Shown here: piece after piece, positions 48,891 through 57,713 of the stretch | Layout of the letters: the number at the start of each line of letters is the position of its first letter | Position numbering within the stretch: the first letter of the stretch is position 1 | Assembly: GCA_050157065.1 (NCBI GenBank) | Contig: CP189573.1 | From: Avipropionibacterium sp050157065 | GTDB lineage: Bacteria > Actinomycetota > Actinomycetes > Propionibacteriales > Propionibacteriaceae | Length of the DNA stretch: 64,000 bases | Direction: 5' to 3' (one strand) | Notes under the pieces: generated by a model | Told to the model about the DNA's origin: nothing | Seen by the model: the letters and a program-made list of their open reading frames with translations, nothing else | Database searches by the model: none | Translations under genes and position numbers: made by a program

Positions 48891-49556
48891 ATGGCGACCT
48901 CTCGTGCGCCGAAGCCGTTCCGCGTCGAACCGCAACTCGACGCCCTGACGTCGACCGGCGACGTCGCGCTCGCCGACGACGCCCTGTTGTCCGGACTGGC
49001 CGTCACCGAGGTCGACCTGGCCGATTCGGTGGCCGAGCTGGTCGATGTCGAGGGTTGCCGGTGGACCGGTGCCAGCTGGTCGGGGAGTGAGCTGCGCAAG
49101 TTGTCGGTGTCGCAGTCCGAGTTCGTCACCTGCGACCTGGCGTTGGTGCAGGCTGCGGAGTCCAGCTGGACCAGTACGCGGATCACCGAATCCCGGATGA
49201 GCGGGGTGCAGCTCGCCGCCGCCACGTTGCGGCTCGTCGAGCTCGACACCGTCCTGGCGGAGTCCTCGAGCTGGCGGTTCGCCACCTTGACCAGGGTGCG
49301 GTTCACCGGCTGCCGGTTGGCCCGGGCCGACTTCACCGGTGCCACGTTCGCCGAGGTCGAGTTCGTCGACTGTGACCTGAGTGGGGTCGAGTTCGCGCAG
49401 GCGAACGTCCGACAGGCCCGCTTCACCGACTGCCGCTTCGACGGCGTCACCGGCATCGCCAACCTGCGCGGTGCCACGATCAGCCACACCGACCCGATGG
49501 ACCGGCTGGCCCTGGTCGGGCCGCTCGCCGAAGGATTGGGCATCACCCTCGGCTGA
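48891..49556 (+). CDS. Pentapeptide repeat protein
   Basis: A 221-aa protein whose middle and C-terminal parts consist of A(D/N)Lxx-like pentapeptides (e.g. CRLARADFTGATFAEVEFVD, CDLSGVEFAQANVRQARFTD), predicting a right-handed quadrilateral beta-helix. Some members of this fold mimic DNA and protect gyrase; nothing here shows such a role. ATG 48891 follows the nitrobindin-like gene after 15 bases. Convergent with ygfZ, 10 bases apart. Confidence 0.85.
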   Translation: MATSRAPKPFRVEPQLDALTSTGDVALADDALLSGLAVTEVDLADSVAELVDVEGCRWTGASWSGSELRKLSVSQSEFVTCDLALVQAAESSWTSTRITESRMSGVQLAAATLRLVELDTVLAESSSWRFATLTRVRFTGCRLARADFTGATFAEVEFVDCDLSGVEFAQANVRQARFTDCRFDGVTGIANLRGATISHTDPMDRLALVGPLAEGLGITLG

Positions 49557-49566
49557 GGGGCGCCGG

Positions 49567-50583
49567 TCAGAGGCGGGCCTTCACGTGGAGCCCGATCTCC
49601 GGGTCCACCAGCACTTCCTGACCGGCGGCGATCTCACCACTGAGCAGGGTGTCGGTCACCGGCACGTTGCGCTTCACCAGGCCGAGGGCGATCGGCCCGA
49701 GCTCGTGGTGCCGGGCGGATGAACCGACCACGCCGATCGGCCGACCGGTGGGGTCGCCCACGGTCAGCGGGGCGCCGACCTCGGGCAACTGCTCCACCGA
49801 CCCGTCGAGGTGCAACAGCACCAGGCGACGCGGCGGGCGGCCCAGGTTGTGCACTCGGGCGACGGTCTCCTGGCCGCGGTAGCAGCCCTTGTCGAGGTGT
49901 ACCGCCCCGTCCAGGAATCCGGCCTCGTTGGGCAGGGTGCGGGCGTCGGTGTCCACACCGACCCGGGCCACCCCGGCAGCGATCCGCAACGCCTCGTACG
50001 CCCACGTCCCGGCGGGCGGTTCGGTCAGTGCTTCCGGCACCGCCGATCGCGGCACGATCACCTCCTGCCCACCCAACAGGTCCGGCAGCGGTGCGGCAGC
50101 CGATGCCGTACGGACCACGGCGCCGGTTGGTGGGTCGTCACCGACCGGCGCCGGACCCGGCCGCCACACCAGGCCGTACTCGTCGGAGCGGTCGGTCACC
50201 TCCACCCGCATCATGAACCGCATCGAGTCGAGGAACTGCACCAACTCGGCGGCCCGGCCCGGCTCGGTGTGCAGCCAGAACGTCTCACCGTCGTCGACCC
50301 CGTACATCACGTGTTCGACGTGGCCGTGGGGTGACAGCAGCAGCGCCGTGGTTGCCACCCCCGGCGCCAACTGTTCGAGGTGTTGGGTGCTGAGGGAGTG
50401 GAGCCAGCCGAGCCGATCAGGCCCGGTGACGGTGATCACCGGACGGTGCGACCGGTCGACGCTGCCGCGGCCCTGCGCGAGTTCGCGTTGCTCGACCATC
50501 GGACTGCCGTAGTGCCACGGGGCACCCAGGTCGGGGCCGTGCTCGTTGAGCACCGGACTGCTGCCAGAAGTGTTGTCACGCAC
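49567..50583 (-). CDS. ygfZ: YgfZ/GcvT-domain folate-binding protein
   Basis: A 338-aa GcvT-like protein. The YgfZ signature KGCYRGQETVAR is present, with PDRLGWLHSLSTQHLEQLAPG and a C-terminal beta-barrel. YgfZ uses tetrahydrofolate and the signature cysteine in repair or assembly of certain Fe-S enzymes. The frame begins at 50583, and the WHYGSPMVEQRELAQGRGSVD N-terminal stretch (in part) is typical for actinobacterial members. It is transcribed leftward, downstream of a hairpin pair. Confidence 0.9.
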   Translation of the reverse strand: MRDNTSGSSPVLNEHGPDLGAPWHYGSPMVEQRELAQGRGSVDRSHRPVITVTGPDRLGWLHSLSTQHLEQLAPGVATTALLLSPHGHVEHVMYGVDDGETFWLHTEPGRAAELVQFLDSMRFMMRVEVTDRSDEYGLVWRPGPAPVGDDPPTGAVVRTASAAAPLPDLLGGQEVIVPRSAVPEALTEPPAGTWAYEALRIAAGVARVGVDTDARTLPNEAGFLDGAVHLDKGCYRGQETVARVHNLGRPPRRLVLLHLDGSVEQLPEVGAPLTVGDPTGRPIGVVGSSARHHELGPIALGLVKRNVPVTDTLLSGEIAAGQEVLVDPEIGLHVKARL

Positions 50584-50672
50584 GTATCGAGCCTACGTCG
50601 CCGTGCCTGACCCGGGCAGATCGGTTCGGCCCGCCCGTGGTCGTACCCGGGCGACCGTTGGGGCAGGCTGGC

Positions 50673-50710
50673 AGCCCGGCTCACCGCGTGTTCGTTCGGT
50701 GAGCCGGGCT
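50673..50710. terminator. Strong hairpin 3' of the DUF222/HNH gene
   Basis: AGCCCGGCTCACCG (50673-50686) and CGGTGAGCCGGGCT (50697-50710) form a perfect 14-bp stem with a 10-base loop, in the 212-base gap between the leftward HNH gene and ygfZ. No T-run follows, as is common for high-GC actinobacterial terminators. Confidence 0.6.
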
Positions 50711-50726
50711 CAAGGGGTACGGCCGC

Positions 50727-50755
50727 CCGGGCCCGCCTGCTTGGCCTGGGCCCGG
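50727..50755. terminator. Second hairpin 3' of the DUF222/HNH gene
   Basis: CCGGGCCC (50727-50734) pairs with GGGCCCGG (50748-50755) across a 13-base loop, just upstream (leftward reading) of the 14-bp stem. The two probably act together to end transcription of the HNH gene. Confidence 0.45.
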
Positions 50756-50795
50756 CGGTCACTGGTCGTGCCCGGTGACACCTGGTCGTGCCGGG

Positions 50796-52556
50796 TCATT
50801 CGGGCGTGGCGGTGTTCCACACGGCCTGGGCAAAGCTGGTGGTGCCGAGTGGGTGTGTGCCGTTGTGGTCGACCAGGTAGATGTGGCCGTGGGGTGCCCG
50901 GAACAACAGTGTGCCGGGCTCGGGTTGTCGACGCGACCAGTCACCGTGGGTCACCAGTCGGTGCTCCAGCCGGGACAGTGGCGCCAGGTTGGCGATCCGG
51001 GTCTGCCCGGGACCGCAACCGGCTCGGTAGGGGATGGTGTGGTCGAGGTCGAGCTTGCCGCGGCTGGCGGCGAAGGGGAAGCTGCTGACGGGTTGCCGGA
51101 GCCGGACGTGGTCGCGCATTGCTTGGGGGATCTCGTACGCGTCGACCGGGGTGAGCCCGGCGGGGAGGTCGATGACGGGTCGGAGCAGGATGGTGCAGTC
51201 ACCCAACCATGCGCGCACGGTGTCGGCTGCCTGGGGTCCGAGCCCGTCGGTGCGGGCGACTCCGGTGCCGGTGCGGACGGTCTGTTCGGCCAGGTGGAGG
51301 TTCAGCAGGACGCGGGGTCGGAGTTTGGCCGGGTCGAGCCGTCGCACGGCGGCGATGATCTCGGCCTCGGTCAACGGCCGACCCGGGGTGCCCGGTCCGT
51401 CGGGGTCGAGGTCGGGTTCGGGTGGCCCGGGGTCGTCGAGCAGGCCGGGCTCGGGCGCATCGATGCCATCGGCCAAGTCGGGCCCGGCAAGGCTGCCCGT
51501 GGGACCGCGGTCGCCGGCGGCACCAGGTCCGTGCGGGCTGGCGCTGGGCCGGGCGTCGTCGTCTGGCCGGGTCCTGCCCGCAGTCCCTGTGTGGTCGTTG
51601 GATGTGCCGTCGGTCGTTCCCGCCGTCCCGCTCGCCGTGGCATCGCCGCCAGCACCGGCGTCGGTCCCGGCTGCTTCGTCGGCGCTGGCTTCGCCTTCCG
51701 TGTTCGGGGTGGGTGCGGTGAGGAGTTGGATGGCTCTCGCGGGATGCGCAAGCAGGCCCAATGCGGTCGCACGGCGGTTGTCCTTGCTCGACTCGTCACC
51801 CTGAGCGGCGAGGAGGTCGGCGAGTCGGTCGATGATCGCGTCGAGCCAGATCCCCGCGGCAGCATCGACCCGGGCGTAGACGGTGGTGAGGCCGTGGTCG
51901 TCGGACTGGCCGACATGGACCTTCTTGTCGGCCTTCCCGACCAGGTCGGCGAGCTGGGCGGCGAGGTCGGGGTTCGCTTCGATGATCGCCGCATCCACCA
52001 ACGCTTGGAGCCGTCCCCACGGGAGCCGACCGAGCAGGTCGGCGACCGCGGCGTCCACGTATCCGGCTTCGTGCTTGGTCAGGTGGCGGGTGGCCTGGGC
52101 GATCCGGCGGGCCTGCCACGCCTCGATCTCCGTCTCACAGATCCGCCGCCACAGCCGCGGCAACCGGTGCCGCAGGTCGAGCGCGTCCCCGATCAGCCGG
52201 GCCCCGGCCCAACTCGAGGAGTGCACCAATGCCGCGAGCTCCGCGGCGGCGAACTCCGCCACCAGCGGGGTGCCGTCCCCACCCAGCCGTACGGCCCGCT
52301 CCGCCCCCGGCCCCACGCCCGCCGCCGTCGTGGTGGGGAGGGTTTCGCCGGGATGGAGGTCAGCCCAATCGGTCGCACTGATCAGCTCGTTGCACTGCGT
52401 CGCCATCCGCAGCCGACGGCCGCCGGTCAGCTGACTGACCACCAGTTCCGGGGTCAACGGTGGCAGCCGGGGCGGTGGTTCGTCGTCGGGCACGTCGTCC
52501 CACGGGTCCGCCGCATCGAACGGCGCACCACCCTCAGGACCCGAGTAATGCATCAC
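50796..52556 (-). CDS. DUF222 protein with C-terminal HNH nuclease domain (13E12 type)
   Basis: A 586-aa member of the DUF222-HNH family that is repeated many times in actinobacterial genomes (mycobacterial 13E12 proteins). The N-terminal DUF222 domain (about residues 75-265) has WRRICETEIEAWQARRIA and DHGLTTVYARVD. A ~100-aa low-complexity Gly/Asp/Thr/Pro linker follows, and the HNH part near residues 500-545 reads LDLDHTIPYR, then TRIANLAPLSRLEHRLVTHG. Function is unproven; selfish or gene-conversion behaviour has been suggested. On its strand a TAGTAT -10 lies about 8 bases before the ATG, implying a leaderless mRNA. Confidence 0.88.
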   Translation of the reverse strand: MMHYSGPEGGAPFDAADPWDDVPDDEPPPRLPPLTPELVVSQLTGGRRLRMATQCNELISATDWADLHPGETLPTTTAAGVGPGAERAVRLGGDGTPLVAEFAAAELAALVHSSSWAGARLIGDALDLRHRLPRLWRRICETEIEAWQARRIAQATRHLTKHEAGYVDAAVADLLGRLPWGRLQALVDAAIIEANPDLAAQLADLVGKADKKVHVGQSDDHGLTTVYARVDAAAGIWLDAIIDRLADLLAAQGDESSKDNRRATALGLLAHPARAIQLLTAPTPNTEGEASADEAAGTDAGAGGDATASGTAGTTDGTSNDHTGTAGRTRPDDDARPSASPHGPGAAGDRGPTGSLAGPDLADGIDAPEPGLLDDPGPPEPDLDPDGPGTPGRPLTEAEIIAAVRRLDPAKLRPRVLLNLHLAEQTVRTGTGVARTDGLGPQAADTVRAWLGDCTILLRPVIDLPAGLTPVDAYEIPQAMRDHVRLRQPVSSFPFAASRGKLDLDHTIPYRAGCGPGQTRIANLAPLSRLEHRLVTHGDWSRRQPEPGTLLFRAPHGHIYLVDHNGTHPLGTTSFAQAVWNTATPE

Positions 52557-52563
52557 GTGTTCG

Positions 52564-52569
52564 ATACTA
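52564..52569 (-). promoter_or_regulatory. -10 box of the DUF222/HNH gene
   Basis: On the minus strand this is TAGTAT, a close TATAAT match, ending about 7 bases before the ATG at 52556. The rest of the 230-base divergent gap to 52787 shows no further recognisable element. Confidence 0.45.
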
Positions 52570-52786
52570 GACCTCGCTCACGACAAGAATCGACGGAACG
52601 CTCACAGCACCCGCCGGAGACCCACGGTCGACAGCGTTCAGCCCGCCGATCTGCCTCCCGCAACGCGACAGACCAACACCGTCGAAGTGATGGGATCCGT
52701 GCGGCGCGCTGTCGAAACACGGCGCCGGTGATCGTGGAGAAGGTGAAAGCCACCCGCGGGGGTGGCCCGAGCGAGGGAGCACACCC

Positions 52787-53379
52787 ATGAGCACCACCTT
52801 GACCGTCGACTTCTTCTGCAGCCTCGATGGCCGCGGCTCCGCGAGGGGCTGGCCGGGCTACGGGGCAAGGAAGGCCCGGAGATCCGTGAGGACCGGGTGC
52901 GTACCTTCGCGCAGCAGCAGGTGCTCATCTTCGGCGCGACGACGTTCAGGGAGTTCCGTACGTACGTCAAGGAGTACGACGAGCCGTACTACCAGAGCCT
53001 GAACGAACTGCCGAAGATCGTGTTCTCGAGCACGCTCGACCCGGAGAATCCGGGCTGGGAGAACTCGACGGTCCTCCATGAGGATGCGGTGACCGCGGTC
53101 GAGCGACTCAAGCGCACCACCGACGTACCGATGCGCTCCCACGGCAGCATCACGCTGAACCGCGCACTGCTGGCTGCCGGACTCGTCGACCGGCTCGAGG
53201 TCATGGTGTTCCCCGCGATCACCGGCCGCGCCGGCTACGCCGCGCTGTTCGACGACGGGGCGGAGTTCGACCTGGACCTCATCGACACCACGGTGCTGGA
53301 CGGACGGACGGTGAAGCTCACCTACGCGCCGCACGTCCACGGCGAGATCCCCGAGGGCGCAGGTCCTCGGCGTCGATAG
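52787..53379 (+). pseudogene. Dihydrofolate reductase-like (RibD C-terminal family) gene, frameshifted
   Basis: ATG 52787, with GAGGGAG upstream, begins MSTTLTVDFFCSLDGRGSAR and continues to GWPGY. After TAC (52859-52861) the expected Trp-Gly-Lys-Glu-Gly-Pro continues only in the next frame (GKEGPEIREDRVRTFAQQQVLIFGATTFREF to the stop at 53379). One inserted T at this point (TAC TGG GGC AAG) would restore a single ~197-aa protein of the dihydrofolate reductase/RibD-like family, with the C-terminal SHGSITLNRALLAAGLVDRLEVMVFP intact. It is therefore a recent one-base deletion or a sequencing error. The product without correction would be truncated. Confidence 0.75.
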
Positions 53380-53388
53380 GTCGGCGAC

Positions 53389-53394
53389 TAGGGT
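53389..53394 (+). promoter_or_regulatory. -10 box of the asparaginase gene
   Basis: TAGGGT ends 7 bases before GTG 53402, another leaderless arrangement. Confidence 0.45.
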
Positions 53395-53401
53395 TGGTTC
53401 G

Positions 53402-54349
53402 GTGAGCAGTGATCCGGTGATCGTGGAAGTCGTCAGGGCAGGGTTCGTCGAGAGCGTGCATCGTGCCCGCGTGGTCGTGGTCGGCCCCGACGCCACGGTG
53501 CAGTACGAAGCCGGTGCGGTCGGGAGGCGGATGTACCCCCGCTCGGCCAACAAGCCGATGCAGGTGGTCGGGATGCTCGGCCTCGGACTGGACGTCACCG
53601 GTGACCTGCTGGCGCTGTCGGGTGCCTCGCACGCCGGAGAGGCGATCCACGTCGACGGCGTACGCCGGATGCTCGAGGCCGCCGGACTCGACGAGTCGGC
53701 CCTGCAGAACACCCCCGACATGCCGATGGACGCGGCGGCTGCCGCCGCCTGGGCAGCTGCGGGCCACGGGCCGTCGTCGTTGACCCAGAACTGTTCGGGC
53801 AAGCACGCCGCCATGCTGACCACCGCGGTCCGCGCCGGACTCGACATCGCCACCTACCGGGACCCGCAGCACCCCGTCCAGGTCGCCTGTCGGGAAGCGA
53901 TCGGGGAGTTGTCGGGGGAGGTGCCCCAGGACGTGGCCGTCGACGGCTGCGGGGCACCGCTGTGGTCGCTCACGCTGGCCGGGATGGCGCGCGCGTTCGG
54001 CCGGCTGGCCGCTGCCGCGGATGGGCCGGCCAAGGCCGTCGCCGACGCGTACCAGGCCCATCCGGAGATGGTGTCGGGTACGCGACACCGCGAGCGCGAA
54101 CTGCACGCGGCCATTCCCGGGTTGGTGTGCAAGGGCGGTGCCGAGGCCTGTCAGGGCATCGGCCTGCCCGACGGCACCGGAATTGCGATCAAGATCGCCG
54201 ACGGCGGTGCCCGCGCCATCCCGGCGATCGCGGCAGCGGTGCTGCAACGCCTGGGGCACGAGCACCCGACGCTGACCGAGCACCGTCGGATGCCGGTGCT
54301 CGGTCACGGCGACCGCGTCGGCGAGATCCGGCTGGCCGAGCTTCCCTGA
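53402..54349 (+). CDS. Asparaginase, Rhizobium etli type (PF06089)
   Basis: A 315-aa L-asparaginase of the thermolabile R. etli ReAV class, unrelated to the E. coli enzymes. Expected active-site residues are present: Ser48 and Lys51 in RSANKPMQ, Cys131 and Lys134 in QNCSGKHAAML, and Cys183 in DGCGAP; the Cys/Lys trio forms the metal site in ReAV. GTG 53402 starts 7 bases after a TAGGGT -10 box, so the mRNA is probably leaderless. It stands alone between the frameshifted reductase and the HAD gene. Hydrolysis of asparagine to aspartate and ammonia is the likely role. Confidence 0.88.
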   Translation: MSSDPVIVEVVRAGFVESVHRARVVVVGPDATVQYEAGAVGRRMYPRSANKPMQVVGMLGLGLDVTGDLLALSGASHAGEAIHVDGVRRMLEAAGLDESALQNTPDMPMDAAAAAAWAAAGHGPSSLTQNCSGKHAAMLTTAVRAGLDIATYRDPQHPVQVACREAIGELSGEVPQDVAVDGCGAPLWSLTLAGMARAFGRLAAAADGPAKAVADAYQAHPEMVSGTRHRERELHAAIPGLVCKGGAEACQGIGLPDGTGIAIKIADGGARAIPAIAAAVLQRLGHEHPTLTEHRRMPVLGHGDRVGEIRLAELP

Positions 54350-54429
54350 TGCGTACGGACGTCTCAACGGGCGCACGGGTGAACTCGACGAGCACACGGG
54401 TGAATGCGTCCGGGTGGCCGAACGTCCAC

Positions 54430-54435
54430 TAGGCT
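54430..54435 (+). promoter_or_regulatory. -10 box of the HAD-GH65 operon
   Basis: TAGGCT ends 8 bases before GTG 54444 and supports that start over upstream GTG codons. Confidence 0.4.
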
Positions 54436-54443
54436 CAGCGAAT

Positions 54444-55160
54444 GTGACGTGGTCTGACTTCGATGCAGTGCTGTTCGACCTCGACGGCGTGCTGACGCCA
54501 ACCGCCGAGGTCCACCGACGGGCGTGGGCGCAGTTGTTCACCGACTTCCTGGCGCAGCGCGGTGACGCCACGCCGTACACCGAGGCCGACTACTACGACC
54601 ACATCGACGGTCGGCCCCGGTACGAGGGGGTACGCACCTTCCTCGCCTCGCGTGACATCACGTTGCCGGAGGGGACCCCGGCCGACCATCCCAGCGAGCA
54701 GACCGTCTGCGGGCTCGGCAACCGCAAGAATGACTTCTTCAACGAGGTGTTGCGCACCGAGGGCATCGACGCGTTCCCGGGGTCGGTCCGGCTGCTCGAC
54801 GCGCTGGCCGACACCGATGTGGCGGTCGCGGTGGTCTCGTCGTCGCGCAACGCCCGCGCCGTACTGACCGCCGCCGGGCTGATCGACCGCTTCGAGGTGA
54901 TCATCGACGGGGAGGTCGCCGATGCCGAGGGGATCGCCGGCAAACCGGAGCCTGACACCTTCGTCGTCGCCGCCGAACGGGTCGGCGCGGCCGTCGACCG
55001 CTGTGTGGTGGTCGAGGACGCGGTGTCGGGCGTGCGGGCCGGTCGGGCGGGCAACTTCGGCCTGGTGGTCGGGGTGGACCGCGGCGCCGGGCAGCAGGCC
55101 CTCACCGAGGCCGGCGCGGACCGGGTGGTCGACGACCTCGACCGACTGATCGAACTGTGA
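54444..55160 (+). CDS. HAD-superfamily beta-phosphoglucomutase-like hydrolase
   Basis: A 238-aa HAD subfamily IA protein. The nucleophile motif is AVLFDLDGVLTPT, motif II is VVSSSRNARAVL, motif III the Lys in GIAGKPEPDTF, and motif IV VVVEDAVSGVRAG. Its helical cap and its position, with the stop overlapping a GH65 phosphorylase start (GTGA), indicate beta-phosphoglucomutase: it would turn beta-glucose-1-phosphate from the phosphorylase into glucose-6-phosphate. I use GTG 54444; the frame is open to GTG 54414. Confidence 0.88.
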   Translation: MTWSDFDAVLFDLDGVLTPTAEVHRRAWAQLFTDFLAQRGDATPYTEADYYDHIDGRPRYEGVRTFLASRDITLPEGTPADHPSEQTVCGLGNRKNDFFNEVLRTEGIDAFPGSVRLLDALADTDVAVAVVSSSRNARAVLTAAGLIDRFEVIIDGEVADAEGIAGKPEPDTFVVAAERVGAAVDRCVVVEDAVSGVRAGRAGNFGLVVGVDRGAGQQALTEAGADRVVDDLDRLIEL

Positions 55161-57706
55161 CCGGGGAGGGTTCGCAGGTGGGTACCCACAGCACGTCGTC
55201 GGGGGAGGGCTTCGGCCAGGCCGCCGCACCGGCCGAGCACGTCAACCGGGCCGACCCGATCGACCGGACCAGGTTCCCGATCCGCGAGTGGTCGTGGACC
55301 GAGGCGTTCCCCAGCCGGGAGGCGATGGGCAGCACCGAGACCTGCTTCTCGGTCGGCAACGGCTACCTCGGCATGCGCGGTACGCCGGAGGAGGGCCGCG
55401 AGACCCACAGTCACGGCACCTTCATCAACGGCTTCCACGAGACCTGGCCGATCTACCACGCCGAGGAGGCGTACGGCTTCGCGCGGACCGGGCAGACCAT
55501 CGTCAACGTGCCCGACACCAAGGTGATCAAGCTGTACGTCGACGACGAGCCGCTGCTGATCGCCGAGGCCGACCTGGAGAGCTACGAGCGGTCGCTGGAC
55601 TTCGACACCGGGGTGCTGCGACGCGATCTGGTCTGGCGGACGCCGTCGGGCAAGCGGGTGGAGGTGCGGACCCGTCGGATGGTGTCGTTCACCCAGCGCC
55701 ACGTCGCGATGCTGACCATGGAGGTGACCGTGCTCGACGCCGCGGCGCCGGTGGTGATCTCCTCCCAGGTGCTGAACCGGCAGGACGGCACCGACGAGTA
55801 CCACGTGAAGGCCGACGCGATGGGCGAGGGGCGTGACCCCCGCAAGGCCGGTCAGTTCACCGAGCGAGTGCTGGAGCCGATCACGTCCACCGACGACGAC
55901 GACCACCGGATCCTGATGGGCTACCGGTGCGCCAACTCGCGGATGACCCTCGGCGTCGGTGTCGACCACGTGATGGAGACCGACTGTGAGTACGAGGTGT
56001 TCGCCAACGCCGCCGCCGACTCGGCCAAGGTGGTCTACCGGATGGATGCGCAGCCGGGGCAGCGGATCTCGCTGACGAAGGTGGTCAGCTACCACACCTC
56101 CAAGGGGGTGCCGGCACGCGAGCTGATCGATCGCTGCGTCCGTACCCTCGATCGGGTTGCTGGGTTCGGGCAGGAACGCTACTTCGATCAGCAGCGGGAG
56201 TTCCTGGCCGACTTCTGGTCGCGGGCCGACGTCCAGGTGCCGGGCCACCCTGCGTTGCAGCAGGCGATCCGGTGGAACCTGTTCCAACTGGTGCAGGCCT
56301 CGGCGCGGGCCGAGCAGAGTGGCATCCCGGCCAAGGGGATGACCGGCAGTGGGTACGAGGGCCACTACTTCTGGGACACCGAGATCTATGTGATGCCGTT
56401 CCTGACCTACACCACGCCGGCGACCGCGCGGAACGCGTTGCGGTTCCGCTACCAGATGCTCGACGCCGCTCGGCAGCGCGCCGAGGAGCTCGCCCAGCGG
56501 GGTGCACTGTTCCCCTGGCGGACCATCAACGGCGAGGAGGCGAGTGCCTACTACGCAGCGGGCACCGCGCAGTACCACATCAACGCCGACATCGCGTTCG
56601 CGCTGACCCGGTACGCCCATGCCACCGGCGACGACGACTTCATGGAGCGCGAGGGGATCGACATTCTGGTCGAGACCGCACGGCTGTGGGAGGACCTCGG
56701 GTTCTGGCGGCACAACGGCCAACAGGTGTTCGAGATCCACGGGGTGACCGGCCCGGACGAGTACACCGCGGTGGTCGACAACAACCTGTTCACCAACGTG
56801 ATGGCCCGCTACAACCTCAGCAAGGCGGCCGAGGTCGTCCGCCGGATGGAGCAGACCCGACCCGAGGCGTACGAGCGGATGGTCAAGCGGCTCGGCCTGA
56901 CCGAGCAGGAGGTCGTCGAGTGGGACCGCGCCGCGATGGCGATGATGATCCCGTTCGACGAGGGATTCGGCATCCACCCCCAGGACGAGCACTTCCTCGA
57001 CCACGAGGTGTGGGACCTGAGTCAGACGCCGTCGGCCAAGCGGCCGCTGCTGTTGCACTACCACCCGTTGGTGATCTACCGGTTCCAGGTGATCAAGCAG
57101 GCCGACGTGTGCATGGCGCTGTTCCTGCAGGGTGATCAGTTCACGCTGGAGGAGAAGCGGGCCGACTTCGAGTACTACGACCCGATCACCACCGGCGACT
57201 CCACGCTGTCGGCGGTGGTGCAGTCGATCATCGCCTCCGAGGTCGGGTACCACGAGATGGCGCTCGACTACTTCCACGACTCGTTGTTCGTCGACCTGGC
57301 CGACCTGCACCACAACGCGACCGACGGCGTCCACGTCGCCTCCACCGGTGGGGTCTGGGCGACGCTGGTGTACGGCTTCGGCGGCCTGCGCGACCACCAC
57401 GGCACGATGAACTTCGACCCCCGGCTGCCCCAGAACTGGGAGGAGCTGCGGTTCTCGTTGCAGTTGCAGGGCAACCAGGTGGCGGTGACCCTGCGCCGTG
57501 ACCTGATCACCTTCCACAACGAGGGCGAGGCCGCTGTCACCGTGTGGGTCCGGGAACGGGAGGTGGTCGTCGCCGGCGGCGCCGAGGTGAGCCACCCGCT
57601 CGAGGGCCAGGGCGAGGAACTCCCCGGCACCCTCGGGGCGACGCCGGTGATCAACGGCCGGAAGGCTGACGGCACCGTGCTGGGCAGCGGACACCCGACC
57701 GAATGA
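55157..57706 (+). CDS. GH65 disaccharide phosphorylase
   Basis: An 849-aa glycoside hydrolase family 65 protein, cytoplasmic, with no signal peptide. The N-terminal beta-sandwich begins near residue 40 (FSVGNGYLGMRG). The (alpha/alpha)6 barrel has GHYFWDTEIYVMPF and the general-acid Glu535 in HGVTGPDEYTAVVDNN, and a phosphate-pocket region lies near GVHVASTGGVWATLVYGFGG. The family splits maltose, trehalose, kojibiose or nigerose with phosphate, releasing beta-glucose-1-phosphate; which of these cannot be told from sequence alone. GTG 55157 is coupled to the HAD mutase gene. Confidence 0.92.
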   Translation: MTGEGSQVGTHSTSSGEGFGQAAAPAEHVNRADPIDRTRFPIREWSWTEAFPSREAMGSTETCFSVGNGYLGMRGTPEEGRETHSHGTFINGFHETWPIYHAEEAYGFARTGQTIVNVPDTKVIKLYVDDEPLLIAEADLESYERSLDFDTGVLRRDLVWRTPSGKRVEVRTRRMVSFTQRHVAMLTMEVTVLDAAAPVVISSQVLNRQDGTDEYHVKADAMGEGRDPRKAGQFTERVLEPITSTDDDDHRILMGYRCANSRMTLGVGVDHVMETDCEYEVFANAAADSAKVVYRMDAQPGQRISLTKVVSYHTSKGVPARELIDRCVRTLDRVAGFGQERYFDQQREFLADFWSRADVQVPGHPALQQAIRWNLFQLVQASARAEQSGIPAKGMTGSGYEGHYFWDTEIYVMPFLTYTTPATARNALRFRYQMLDAARQRAEELAQRGALFPWRTINGEEASAYYAAGTAQYHINADIAFALTRYAHATGDDDFMEREGIDILVETARLWEDLGFWRHNGQQVFEIHGVTGPDEYTAVVDNNLFTNVMARYNLSKAAEVVRRMEQTRPEAYERMVKRLGLTEQEVVEWDRAAMAMMIPFDEGFGIHPQDEHFLDHEVWDLSQTPSAKRPLLLHYHPLVIYRFQVIKQADVCMALFLQGDQFTLEEKRADFEYYDPITTGDSTLSAVVQSIIASEVGYHEMALDYFHDSLFVDLADLHHNATDGVHVASTGGVWATLVYGFGGLRDHHGTMNFDPRLPQNWEELRFSLQLQGNQVAVTLRRDLITFHNEGEAAVTVWVREREVVVAGGAEVSHPLEGQGEELPGTLGATPVINGRKADGTVLGSGHPTE

Positions 57707-57713
57707 GGTCCGG

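Noticed and set aside
54593..57694. A 1033-codon open frame antisense to the GH65 gene
   Set aside because: Shadow of a high-GC gene: His/Val/Leu/Arg-rich, no domains, and the plus strand encodes a clear GH65 enzyme. The same applies to long antisense frames over hemA, hemD, accC-like, hemL and ppk.
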